The notes under the pieces were generated by a model that was given only the letters and a program-made list of their open reading frames with translations, ran no database searches and was not told the DNA's origin. This document shows positions 11,730-22,225 of a DNA stretch of 64,000 nt, in pieces; within the stretch, counting starts at the first letter, position 1, and each line of letters begins with the position of its first letter. The translations under genes and the position numbers were made by a program. Source of the DNA: Adiantum capillus-veneris (taxonomy: Eukaryota; Streptophyta; Polypodiopsida; Polypodiales; Pteridaceae); NCBI GenBank assembly GCA_014529385.2, contig CM043953.1, positions 107,576,549 to 107,640,548 on the forward strand, in the 5' to 3' direction.

Positions 11730-12439
11730 TGTCACGTGAAAAACTACATGCTCATCTCGTAAAATTTTGGCAGAGTCTCCTCTATAACTGGAGGAAAAAA
11801 CTCACCAGTAAATTGCAATGGAGACAACAAGAAATGCCCAAATGGCCATTCCAAGAGTGTACTCATCTGAAATCACCTCACAAAGTCATACATAGAGCCA
11901 AACTGCTCTAGCCGGAGTATCACTCAACGACACCACAAATGACATACATATGTGAGTGAAAAACTGCTGCCAAAATGTTTCAATGAATGAACAATGTGCC
12001 AGAAAACCGTAGCATACACAACCTGTGTAAAAGTGGGAGTTAAAACTCAACCACTATCAAGAGTAACAAGAACTGTACTTGTAGAGTAACACAAGTTCAT
12101 GTATGGCTGGAAAATATGACTGCAAATCAACCCCAAATTCAGCTCTCAAATAGCTGAAGAAAAAGGTCACAACTGTGTCGCAAATTAGCTTACAATTGAG
12201 CCATATATAAGCACCTGCAAAGAGGGAACGATGGCTGAAAAATTCAGCTCACAAATGACCCACAAACCTGTCTGTAAAACTGTCAATGTGAGAGCTAAGC
12301 TCGATCACAAACTATGTGTGAAATCCCCAACCCGCCAATACCAAGATCGGGATGGGATCCTTGACAGGTCTCTAGGTCTTATAAAAATCAGAGTCTCTAA
12401 AGAAGAAAAAATCCAAGGAATAGACATTTACCATTGACA
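11730..12439. other. Non-coding sequence, internal to copia D
   Basis: No convincing frame on either strand. Words such as CACAACTGTG and AACTGTC recur loosely here and at 16960-17900, consistent with both being parts of one internal region now separated by the AT-rich block. Confidence 0.35.
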
Positions 12440-13421
12440 ATGGCTTGGGTCTATAGCCTTAGAAGAAGACCTACTCCTATCTCGCAGCGGAAACGGGACA
12501 ACGTATTAAAAGTCCAACAAACTATTTCGGCCCTATAACTGCCACAATTGGGCTAAGGTATCCTCAACCAACTCTTTTTTCCCCCTAACAAATGTGAGGG
12601 CACAGCCGCGCTGGTGGACTCCTCTTCCAAGTGAAGAAGTTTTCTAAACGTTTTAGTGCGCAGGGATGGATAGTTACCTGACTAATCAGGTCCACCCGTC
12701 CTTGATTGACAACCTTAGTCAATCCCCACTTACCACCCCGTACTCACACATGATTCTTTTGTTATTTATTTACTACCACGTTCTTATCATAATTAAAATA
12801 ATGATTCCTTTTATCCTTCATAACAGAATTTCATTAAAACAGTATTGAAAACATTCTTTTAGCAAACAGGCATCTTTAAACTTAAGACAGGGTACTGACA
12901 ATCAAAACATTGTCCATAATAACCATGACCAATACTCTTCTTGTCTCAAGACCACCTAAGGGTGAAAAAATGGCACCCATTCCTTATTCATAATCCGGAC
13001 TGGATAAACCCCCACCCAAGGTTTCGAGTGCCCATACACCAAACCAGTTGCCCATACAATCGGGCGGCTCCCCTATGATTAAAAAAACGGTATCTTAACT
13101 TATGTAGAAACATTAAGACATGACACGGAGTAGAAACTCAACGTTCATGGGGGTAACCGACTTATCCGTGGCTGGAAAGCCATCATTATCATCAAAATAT
13201 ACCAAGGAGTCGGAGGTGTCTTGAGACATGCTGTCTTAAGGATGATCAATCATATCTTTCTTAATTCAACTAATTTTAACCCAAACAATTCTTTCCTACA
13301 TTATAAACAATGCACGTTGGAAGTTACGCTCCGTTTTTGGTCAATTATTCATTTTCTTACTCGTACTCACTCCTTACGTATACAATGCTAACTTATAAAA
13401 GAACTTAAACTATTTAAAGAC
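12440..13421. other. Unassigned sequence at the edge of the AT-rich block
   Basis: No gene is recognised. On the minus strand a purine run (GTTAGGGGGAAAAAAGAG, about 12596-12579) could be a polypurine tract of a minus-strand LTR element whose gag start is at 13607. No matching LTR pair was found, so this remains a suggestion. Confidence 0.25.
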
Positions 13422-13607
13422 TTAATTGAATAATGGAAAATCCACCTGGGACTGATCGGCCATCTGCTGCTGCGTTGGTGCCTGATGACTCTCCCCCGTA
13501 GGCCTACTACTAGGCCCAGCTTCATCGTCGTGCGATACTCTAGTTCTTTTTAGAGCTTTGCCCTTATCATCAGATGTACGATTGGGTCGAGTCCTTTTAG
13601 GTGCCAT
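13422..13607 (-). pseudogene. Short gag-like N-terminal ORF
   Basis: A 61-codon frame beginning MAPKRTRPNRTSDDKGKALK and rich in Lys, Arg, Ser and Gln. This is the style of the basic, disordered N-terminus of many LTR-element gag proteins, but nothing follows it in frame. It lies downstream (minus strand) of a long AT-rich stretch with tandem palindromic repeats, which would then be its leader. No domain is present, so it may be an unrelated small ORF. Confidence 0.35.
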
Positions 13608-14166
13608 AACTTCTTATTCCTTATAAAAAGGACGTCTAATCATTAGGTAAATCACCTGAAAACTAAACTTAACCTTTGTATCCAATTTTTCCCAAATCTA
13701 GGTTAAATTTATAGTCTTAATTGGTAAATTCTTGACCTAGTAATTTCTTATTTGCCTAAATAGGTATGATAACTTTTTTCACAGCTTCCCTAAGAGTTTT
13801 CTAGGCTATCCTAATTTTCTTATAATTTTCTAGATTTTTTTCCTAATTTTCCCATCAAATTTTAAGCTTGGAATCTACTTATTTTGAGCTTAATATTTAT
13901 TCTATTTATTTTCTCTTAAAGATTTCATTTCCTCCACTTTATATCATAGGCTTACAATTACTATAATTTTCTTAAAAACTTTTGATCGCAAAGTCTATTT
14001 ATTTTAATTAACCTTTTGCTAAAAATAGGACTTTTGGTCAATTATGATTTTCTAAACTCACTAATTAACTATGGTATAATTATCACAAGGAGATAAGGAC
14101 GTTTGTGATCTTTGGTAATTATCTTCTAATTTTCCAACTAAATTATCTAATTCCCATCTTTAATTT

Positions 14167-15700
14167 CTAGCTAAAATTAGAATAATTTGACTTAGATAAA
14201 TATCTATACTAATTTTCTAACCTTGACATAATTATCACGGCCTCTTTATCATGTAATATAACTTTTCATAAATAGCATGTAATCATATAACATGATTTAT
14301 TAATTTTCCCCTTTAGTTTCTAGCTAGAATTAGTATAATTTGACTAAAGTAAATATCTATACTAAGTTTCTATCCTTGACTTAATTATCACGGCCTTTTC
14401 ATCATGTAATCTAGCTCTGGTAAATAGCATGTAATCATATAGCATGAATTACTAATTTCTCTCTTTAGTTTTCAGCTAGAATTAGTATAATTTGACTTAG
14501 ATAAATATCTATACTACTTTTCTAACCTTGACATAATTATCACGGCCTCTTTATCCTGTAACCTAATTCTAATAAATAACATGTAGTCATACCGCATGAT
14601 TTACTAATTTTCCTCTTTAATTTACCCTCAAAAATAGTGTTTTTCTACTAAGATAATTAGTTAAACTAATTATCTGTGGTTAAGATAATTATCATGGGTT
14701 TTTTAAAACATGATTTACCTCTAATACTTATCTCAAAGGTTTTTACTTTAATTTACTATTTCCCCATTAATTTTTTTTAAAAAATAGTGTTTTCCTACTG
14801 AGATAATTAGTTAAGCTAATTATCTGAGACTAAGATAATTATCAAGGGTTTCCTAAGATATGTTTTTCCTCTGATAATTATCTCAAGCATTTGGGATCAG
14901 TTTGCTATTTTCCCCTAAAAACAGTGTATTTCTGTTGAGATAACTAGTTACCTTCATTCTTTGAGGTTAAGATAATTTTCATAGGTTTCATAGGATGTGT
15001 TTTTCCTCTGATAATTATTTCAAAGCATTTTGGATCAATTTGCTATTTTCCCCCTTTTAATTTTCCCTAAAAACAGTGTAATTATACTGAGATAATTAGT
15101 TAAACTAATTATCTAAGATTAAGATAATTATCAAGGTTTCATAAGATGTGATTTACCTTTGATATTTATCTCAAAGCATTTTGAATTAATGGGCTATTTT
15201 CCTCCTTTTAATTTCTTCTAAAAATAGTATAATTATGTTGAGATAATTAGTTAAACTAACTATCTGAGGTTAAGATAGTTATCACGGGTTCCATGAAATG
15301 TTATTTACCTTTGATAATTATCTCAAAGAAATTTGGATCAATTTGCTATTTTTCCCCTTTTAATTTTTCCTAAAAATAGTGTAATTATACTGAGATAATT
15401 AGTTAAACTAATTATCTAAGGTTAAGATGTTTATCACAGGTTTTATAAGATGTAGTTTACCTCCGATAATCATCTCAAAGCATTTTGGATCAATTTACTA
15501 TTTTCCCCCTTTTAATTTCTCATAAAAATAGTGTAATTCTGCTAAGATAATTAGGTAAACTAATTATCTGAGATTAAGATAATTACCATGGGTTTTCTAA
15601 GATGTGATTTACCTCGGATAAATATCTCAAAGAATTTTGGATTAGTTTGATTATTTTCCCCTTTACTTTTCTCTCAAAAATAGTGTAATTCTGCTTAATT
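14167..15700. repeat. Tandem array, period about 151 bp, with palindromes
   Basis: Eleven diverged units. Three of one subtype start at 14167, 14320 and 14472, each with TTATCACGGCC and ATAGCATGTAATCATA or close variants. Eight of a second subtype start at about 14631, 14781, 14918, 15069, 15220, 15372, 15524 and 15676 with AAAATAGTGT or close variants. Steps are 150-153 bp except one of 137. Most second-type units contain AGATAATTAG, a short AT spacer, then CTAATTATCT, a perfect inverted repeat (for example 14651-14675 and 14801-14825). A degenerate unit may precede at about 14016. No gene lies in the array. Confidence 0.9.
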
Positions 15701-16228
15701 AATTATACAAATTACTCAAAAAATTTCAAGATAATTTTTCTAGCATAAGGATAGTTTAACACAGCTCTGATAATTATATCATTTTAATCTAAAATTATTA
15801 GTATAATTCTCATTAATTTATGGTTAAAATGAGTAATTTCAATCCTAATATGATATAATAATTAATTAGCTTAGTATCCCTAAGCATAATCACAATAATC
15901 GGCAGAGAATTTTGAATTAAGAGAGCATTTTTTAGTATACATAGGTTTAATCTTCAATTAATTAAGAAATTTATAAATAGGTTAACCTAGTTTTATGAAT
16001 TAAAAAAAAAGGTTAGTGCTAATTATCGTTGATTAACCAACTAGAGCTTTTCTCTCTACTGATTTATGCATAGAGGTCTCTCTAGATGAGAGAGAATGTA
16101 CCAAGGCTCCGAGTCTGTCTGAAATTGTGAAGCAGGGGTCATATTTATAGGTTTCCGGGCACTCACAGGCTGGAAAATGGCAGTAACTTGCATCCCAAGC
16201 AGACCTACAGCTCCAAAAACGCCCCCTG
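15701..16228. other. AT-rich sequence without a gene
   Basis: AT-rich continuation of the block after the last array unit. A minus-strand open frame of 95 codons (16343-16056) has no recognisable features and overlaps a duplicated segment; it is not called. Confidence 0.4.
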
Positions 16229-16620
16229 CTGCTAAATCTAGTCTGGGAAGTTCATCATTACCCCACACAGTCCCCCAGATACACCGAATCGATTTTCTGC
16301 TAGTTTGTTGACTTTTAATGATTAATTTTGGAAATATCTGCAATTTCTAGAACCTTAGGATAAAAAGTCTTTAGCAGTAATAATTACTGCTAAAGACTTT
16401 TAATGATTAATTTTGGAAATATCTGCAATTTCTAGAACCTTAGGATAAAAAGTCTTTAGCAGTAATAATTACTGCTAAATCTAGTCTGGGAAGTTCATCA
16501 TTACCCCACACAGTCCCCCAGATACACCGAATCGATTTTCTGCTAGTTTGTTGACTTTTAATGATTAATTTTGGAAATATCTGCAATTTCTAGAACCTTA
16601 GGATAAAAAGTCTTTAGCAT
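16229..16620. repeat. Nested duplication with a 39-bp palindrome
   Basis: A segment beginning TAATGATTAATTTTGG and ending AAAAGTCTTTAGCA occurs three times, ending at about 16376, 16460 and 16620. A second segment beginning CTAAATCTAGTCTGGG occurs twice, at about 16231 and 16474. The copies look nearly identical. At 16363-16401 the junction forms a perfect 39-bp palindrome (19-base arms around one central base). Confidence 0.9.
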
Positions 16621-18081
16621 TCAATTTTACTTAACCAATTAAATTCATAGTGTAACATTTCAGAGCCTGTAACTTTTCCAGATTTTATCGGAATTCGGTT
16701 TTGAAAAATCTAGCCCTAGTAAAGCTCTGGTTACGGTTCCAAAAATACCAATATTTACCATAGTTGGATCATTCTACAGTGTTTTCTTAACAACCAAGTT
16801 AATTTGATCGAGCTTTGTATAATTTCTAAGGTTTCAGAAGCTAGAAACCTTACACTATGGCGATAAACTCCAACCACTATCCCACAACAAAGCAAAAGCT
16901 TAAGACACCTGCTGTGTCGAAACCGGTATGCAAGCCAAAACACTGTAGAAGATGTCCTCAATTGCAAATGGGAATAGTAGACTCAACTTGTAGCTGAAAG
17001 TCAAAATTGGAAGCTCTAAATGGCCGAACAGTCACAATTCAAGAACAAAAATGCAGAGCGAAACATGCGTAAACCATGGCGAGAATCTGGAAAAAATCCG
17101 ATAGAGTTTTCTCTAAAAACTGAGCAAAAAATCAAGTACAATCTCTACCATAAACCATAACACTACTCAATGCCAATGAGTAGAAATGCCAAAATGGCTC
17201 CACATTTTCACATACAATGGCAATCCGCACTCAACGTACATCAACAGAGTGACCACGTATAAGCAAGCGCCAAAAGAGTTGCAATCCAAAAACTTGATCA
17301 ATGCAAAAACAATGCTCTCAAGAGAGCTCACCGGCACTTGAAAGTGCTCGTCAAAATGCATGTACAATGGGCATCAACCATGTGCCATCACCATATGAAA
17401 ACCATCCTCGAAGACCATGAATCCAAGCACAAAATCACTGTCAAAGTATCCTTTGAAAACCTGTGAAAGAAGCTCCACCTGTGTGCTCCAAAAATCGTGT
17501 CTCTCAAGAGACCGCTTTGATGGTGTGTAAATGCCTTCGTACTTCGTTGCCCAAATCTACCACAAAACTCTCAAACCACAAGCTCTGCACAAGCTGAAAT
17601 TGCATCTTCAGCTCAAAATTTATGCATCTACTTGGAGCATCTGCCGTGCTTCCAAAGTGCATCAAACTTGCACACTATGCAAAAACAAAAAACCTGTAAT
17701 TTCTATATACAATCAGTCTGAGCTAAATATCAGAGAAATGGAGAGGAATTTGTAAAAAGTTTATTCCGTAAAGTTGTAGACCACGTCAAAACAGATCGGT
17801 ACGCAGAGCAGAATTCTCATATCTGCATTCTATAAGGAGAAAAGCGAATCTGAAAACGGTGCTGCTACGCACATAGTTTTTAGGGCAGCACCTTCACTTA
17901 CACACAATCTTCCACACTCCTTTATGAGCTTCCACAGGAGCATACATCACTCTCAATTGAGCTCACAAGCTCCCATTACATTGTCACAAAGCTTTCAAGC
18001 TTTCTTGATTTCTCCACCGCCGAGCGAGCGAGTTATTGCCTTGAAGATCTCGAAGCTGTCGTGCTCTTCACGATCACCATA
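16621..18081. other. Non-coding sequence, copia D leader
   Basis: No gene seen on either strand. On the minus strand this follows the copia D primer site and would be its untranslated leader. There is no gag signature. Confidence 0.35.
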
Positions 18082-18093
18082 GCTATGATACCA
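18082..18093 (-). promoter_or_regulatory. Copia D primer-binding site
   Basis: Minus strand reads TGGTATCATAGC, one base from the initiator-Met-tRNA site TGGTATCAGAGC, two bases inside the LTR end at 18096. Confidence 0.7.
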
Positions 18094-18095
18094 AT

Positions 18096-18124
18096 TGTGA
18101 GTGTGCAAATGCGATGCGTGTGCG

Positions 18125-18159
<35 letters not shown>

Positions 18160-18335
18160 CGAGAGCAGGATGTGGGTGGAGATCCCAAATCTCACTGTAT
18201 GAGCACAATGTGAGAATGAGTGAGAGATCCTTATTGTTTGTATGTATAAAGAATAAAGGAGATAAATGTGGGCAGCCAGACACTCGCCGGTGAACACGGG
18301 CAAAGCACGGTGAGGCACATCGCCTTTACCTAACA
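18096..18335 (-). repeat. Copia D 5' LTR (about 240 bp) with internal (AG)n
   Basis: Plus-strand ends TGTGAGTG and CCTAACA, with an AG-rich run at 18124-18166. Homologous to the outer part of the copia B LTR but lacking its first ~150 bp next to the primer site. Confidence 0.75.
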
Positions 18336-19500
18336 AGTAGCCACTCAATGGCTTTAGTACTTCAAAACAAGAAGTAGATCACAAAGGGATTATACCCTTT
18401 TGGAGATCCCGCCTTGCTTCACTCTTACCACCTCACATCAACTTCACAATGCACCACAATGCTTCACAATCCGTTTTTGTGTGTACAAAAGGCCTCCTTT
18501 TATAGGCCAAAAGGGATGTCCTCTCTCATGGGAGGCAACCATGTGTAGTCGCCCTTATGTAGACAAGTCCGAGTTGGACTCTCCAATGCGTCCATGTGTG
18601 GCTACCCTTGAGAAGACAAGTCCAATTTGAAATTGGCCACCAGCCATTGAATTTGGCCACTGCCAAAGAATTTTGTCCACCAGACACCGGCCATTGACTA
18701 CCGACCACCAGCCAACCGGCAATTGACCATGAAAATTTTGGTTTTTGGCGAGTGATTTTTCTTCACGCACGATAGCTTCTCCTCATAATGGGGGCCTTAC
18801 AAATGTGCATTTTTAATGCAAAAAATTACAAGGGGTAATTCAGGTTCCATACCACTACGGCCTTCTCCGATCTTGACACCAACACTGACACCCTCTTGGT
18901 CAGGGTCCCACCCGTTTGCCACGCCCTCGCCACCAGGACCCAATTCTGACCACTAGGGACTGTTTTGGACGTGTGTTAGCTCTTACAATGTCACTGTGAT
19001 ATTTACGTGGACGGGCCGGTTGTGCCCATCGGAGATGGCCTCTTTTTTCATCAGCGCATAGGGAAGCTACTAGAGTTGTACATGCCTCATCTCCATATAC
19101 TTTGGTTATACATATCTATGTGTTGTTTTAAATGTTTTATAACTATTCACTTGTTCTAATCTATCTTCTTGTAATGTAGAGATCAGATAGATATTGACAA
19201 AAAGTTTGTGATTGCTCACCTACAGCGCGAGTTTGGAGAGAGAGGGGACCAGAAAAAGTCAAGCAGTGAATGGCCAAGCTATTGCGACACTGATGGGACA
19301 ATGCACGGCTAGAGACCAATCTATTACAAATTGGTGAATCTAATACCATGTTTGAGTTAAAAAAAAGAGATCTACTAATTTGAATCTAGAAGTGTTACTA
19401 GCTGGAGATGTGTTGGTTGTGTGTGATCCCTGATACAATGGGTGCCAAATACAAGAGAGAGATAAGATGGGAGATGAATCTACCCTCATCTGTACTCTAG
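18336..19500. other. Unassigned repeat-like sequence
   Basis: No gene recognised. A degenerate direct repeat is visible: ATGTGTAGTCGCCCTTATGT at 18541 and ATGTGTGGCTACCCTTGAGA at 18594, each followed by AGACAAGTCC. This could be part of an LTR. Confidence 0.3.
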
Positions 19501-19616
19501 ATGTCAAGATAGTATGGCTTCAATCCTTTTTTGTAGTCTTCGTTGATGTTGTGAAGTTCCTCTCCTCAGTCGTGGGTGTCTCAATCTCCTTAGCTGTGAA
19601 TGCAATGAACGAGAGA

Positions 19617-19617
<1 letters not shown>

Positions 19618-19650
<33 letters not shown>
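19618..19650. repeat. (GA)n microsatellite
   Basis: Pure GA run next to the broken end of the copia E RT fragment. In the minus-strand frame it encodes a spurious Leu-Ser repeat. Confidence 0.9.
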
Positions 19651-19652
<2 letters not shown>

Positions 19653-19659
19653 AAAAAAC

Positions 19660-20420
19660 TGGCCACCGGAAAAAGGTAGCAAGGGCAAAAATTTTCCAAA
19701 AGGTTGCCATACGTGTGGTCAGTGCAAAGGTATCCTTGTAGCCTAGACCAAGTTTCTGAGAAAAGCTTTTAGCAACTAGTCTTGCCTTCTGCTTGTCCAA
19801 AGAACCATCAAACTTATACTTGGTCTTGTAGATCCATTTGACACCAATCAATTTCTGCTTGGTAGGCAATGGAACCAGCACCCAAGTGTTGTTCTTTTTT
19901 ATGGACTCCAATTATTTTTGCATAGCCTACTTCCACTTTGGGTGTGAGTCCTCTTCCTCAATGGTAATAGGATATGTATCCTTGATCACTATAAACATCA
20001 AAGCATAGTTCACCTGTAACAAAGTTGCATCTACCTCAGCAATACAAAGTCATTGAGAGCGTTGGATAGTACCGGCTTCACACCAATCGGGTGGAACATG
20101 TGAGTTTGTTGAATCTTGCAAAGTCTCCAATATCCACTTCAAGAACTTGACTTGCTCCCCATGGGAGGAGCTCTTGGTATATTGGGTTCTACCTCAGCAC
20201 TATGATGAGAACCACTATCATCAAGAGGCAAATCAAAGCCATGGTCTCCAAGTATCGGCAAGTTGGGAGTCGTTGTGGAAGACTTAGGAGCGAAAGCCCC
20301 CTCTAAAGGTAAAATCTTGTCAAAGATAACATCATGCCTGAGTGCAACATCCCTCTTCTCTGGATCATAGAGTCAATAATCCTTTGCAAGAGAGTTGTAG
20401 CCGACTACAACTCTATCCAC
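19660..20420 (-). pseudogene. Copia E integrase tail and RT N-terminal fragment
   Basis: The minus-strand frame at about 20415-20310 encodes VVVGYNSLAKDY, a stop, then YDPEKRDVALRHDVIFDKI, the familiar tail of copia integrase. After a Ser/Pro-rich linker with a frame change, 19911-19670 encodes NNTWVLVPLPTKQKLIGVKW and then ARLVAKSFSQKLGLGYKDTF, the RT start. The fragment ends at RWPVFYI before the catalytic YxDD region. Confidence 0.85.
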
Positions 20421-20543
20421 TGAAGCCAAAATCAACCCCAAAAGAGTGAAAAACACAAAAAATAGCAAATCACCTCTTTTCCTCGTGAAAATTCAGCACC
20501 ACAATCTTGCCCAAATTACTGATCGGATTCAAGAGCACGCCAT

Positions 20544-20556
20544 GGCTCTGATACCA
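20544..20556 (-). promoter_or_regulatory. Copia E primer-binding site
   Basis: Minus strand reads TGGTATCAGAGCC exactly, preceded by TTTGACA as an LTR end. The LTR itself extends right from 20557, but its outer border was not determined (a candidate is the ACA near 20895). Confidence 0.85.
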
Positions 20557-20919
20557 TGTCAAAGGTGCAGTGAAAAAGGGTGAATTGTATGAGGAACTCA
20601 TCTGCAACTGTGAGCAACTCTACATGACGAGCAGCCAATAGATCTCATATCTACCGTGAAGGATCTCCTTGCCGTCAAGGTCAATAGAGAGGAAAAATGT
20701 TAGCATGCAAAACACTAGCACAGTTGAAAATGCTAGAGAGAGAGAAATGCTCCAAATGCTAATAAATATGTAAACTCATTGCGGGTGACCTGTGAGACAT
20801 ATCTAGTAGTAGAACTGCAGAGAGATAAAGACTTTAACGTCAAGTAACCCTAGGAACAGGTATCCCACCTCATGCTAGCCTATCAGGTGAGCAACACAGT
20901 GAAGTGCACTGCCGTGTAT

Positions 20920-21207
20920 AGGACATATTGCAGGCACCCATCCTAATGTCTAGGGACGTAATGCTTTTCCCCTTATTTTGAATTGTTATTCTCAACAATA
21001 CTTATGGTTATAAAACCGAGAAAATCCTACGCACATGCCATGCTGTAAGCCGAACTCACTCATAGAAACATAATGGGCGAACATCAGCCTCACCTCCCAA
21101 CCATAGAGCCAATATGGGCTCACCCCTAAGCGTGAGGGCTTGCAACCAATGGGCTAGCCTCTACTGCAAGAGCCGGTGTCCCATACCAACGAGCCCACAC
21201 CAGTACA
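20920..21207 (+). repeat. ~270-bp dispersed repeat, copy 1
   Basis: Begins GGACATATTGCAGGCACCCA and includes AACCATAGAGCCAATATGGG. It matches 21309-21581 and 21937-22144 with scattered changes. It looks like part of an LTR or a derived tandem repeat; no ends are defined. Confidence 0.8.
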
Positions 21208-21308
21208 GGTGTGCAGGAAGAGCCGCCATTGGTGTCGAGTTCAAGTGTGGTGATCACACAAGACAATCACAAATGAGACTCAAGTCTTACTTGTAGGGTC
21301 ACGCTGAT

Positions 21309-21581
21309 TGGACATATTGTAGGCACCCATCTTGATATCTAGGGATGTAACGCTTCTCCCTTATTTTGAATTTTTGTCCTCAATAATATTTGCGGTTATA
21401 AAATCGAGAAAATCTTGCACACATGGCATGTTAGAAGCCGAACCACTCCTATACACGTAATAGGCGGACATCAAGCTCACCTTCCATCCATAGAGCCAAT
21501 ATGGGCTCACCCCCAAGCCTAAGGGCCTGCAGCCAGTGGGCTAGCCTTTGTCGTAAGGGTCGGTGTCCCATACAAAGAGAA
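21309..21581 (+). repeat. ~270-bp dispersed repeat, copy 2
   Basis: Begins GGACATATTGTAGGCACCCA and contains the same landmarks in the same order as copy 1. Confidence 0.8.
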
Positions 21582-21936
21582 AGTAGGAGAGAACAAATAA
21601 TAATAAAATAAATAAAAATATGTAGTACTAGATTCTATTCGATTAAAATAAATAAAAAGGGGAGTTTGTTCTTACCAATCCAAGGTCCGGATACTCATTC
21701 TCTTATGCGGTACGCTATTCTTTAGGGTTCAACCAAACTTGGGAAGAGGTCAATGATCAATTGGATCTCTTTATTGTCCTTCATTGCTTCTTGAAGCATT
21801 TCAGTTGTCAAGTTTGCATCAAGAGAGAGAGTGTTTGGCAAACCAATTGAGGATGGATTAAGCTCGCATGAAGGCTCAATGTCTAACTCTAAGTCCAGAT
21901 ATGTTATATTATGCATATAAGTATATCATTTTGTCT
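21582..21936. other. Spacer between repeat copies
   Basis: AT-rich start, then a 64-codon minus-strand frame (21916-21722) ending in MLQEAMKDNKEIQLIIDLFP. It has no recognisable domain and may be a fragment of a transposon protein. Confidence 0.3.
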
Positions 21937-22144
21937 CAGACATAATGCAGGCACCCATCCTAATGTCTGGGGATGTAACACTTCTCCCCTTATTTTGAAT
22001 TGTTATCCTTAACAATATTTGCAGTTACAAAACCAGGAAAATACTACACACGTGGCAAGCCACAAGCCGAACTCACTCCTAGACATGTAATGGGTGGATA
22101 TCAGGCTCATCTCCCAACCATAGAGCCACTATGGGCTCACCCTT
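21937..22144 (+). repeat. ~270-bp dispersed repeat, copy 3, truncated
   Basis: Begins CAGACATAATGCAGGCACCC and stops after TATGGGCTCACCC, where the TGTTAACCC end of gypsy 2 follows. The missing 3' part suggests gypsy 2 inserted into this copy. Confidence 0.75.
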
Positions 22145-22225
22145 TGTTAACCCATGATGCCACAATTATTCTTTTGTGCATATGTTTAGTCATGGGCCGA
22201 GCTTCTTGGTCCAAGAGGTTTATAG
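22145..22225 (+). repeat. Gypsy 2 5' LTR, left piece
   Basis: Starts TGTTAACCCATGATG after the truncated repeat copy and stops at the gypsy 1 LTR. Joined across gypsy 1 to 33302-33698 it would give an LTR of about 470 bp ending in CA before a primer-binding site. The join is inferred from position and the shared ATAG at the junctions; no second LTR is available to confirm it. Confidence 0.5.

Larger units (their letters stand above)
10655..18335 (-). mobile_element. Copia D: old, interrupted Ty1/copia derivative
   Basis: A minus-strand LTR at 18096-18335 with an adjacent primer site marks the 5' end. Protease, pre-integrase and RT fragments lie at 11722-10907 near the other end, where copia B has inserted. 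In between are long non-coding stretches and an apparently foreign AT-rich block (about 12440-16640). Treating all of this as one element is an inference from orientation and order; the fragments could belong to two insertions. Confidence 0.5.
19501..20556 (-). mobile_element. Copia E: internally deleted Ty1/copia element
   Basis: On the minus strand a primer-binding site at 20544-20556 is followed within about 150 bases by the integrase C-terminal tail and then the RT N-terminus. Gag, protease and the integrase core are missing, so this is a deletion derivative. The RT is cut off at about 19660 by a GA microsatellite and unrelated sequence. Confidence 0.75.

Noticed and set aside
14167-15700. 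CRISPR-like regular spacing of short palindromic repeats
   Set aside because: The whole 151-bp unit is repeated, not a short repeat with unique spacers; no cas genes; plant nuclear context.
16056-16343. 95-codon minus-strand frame
   Set aside because: Overlaps a recent duplication, has no recognisable motif and no supporting context.
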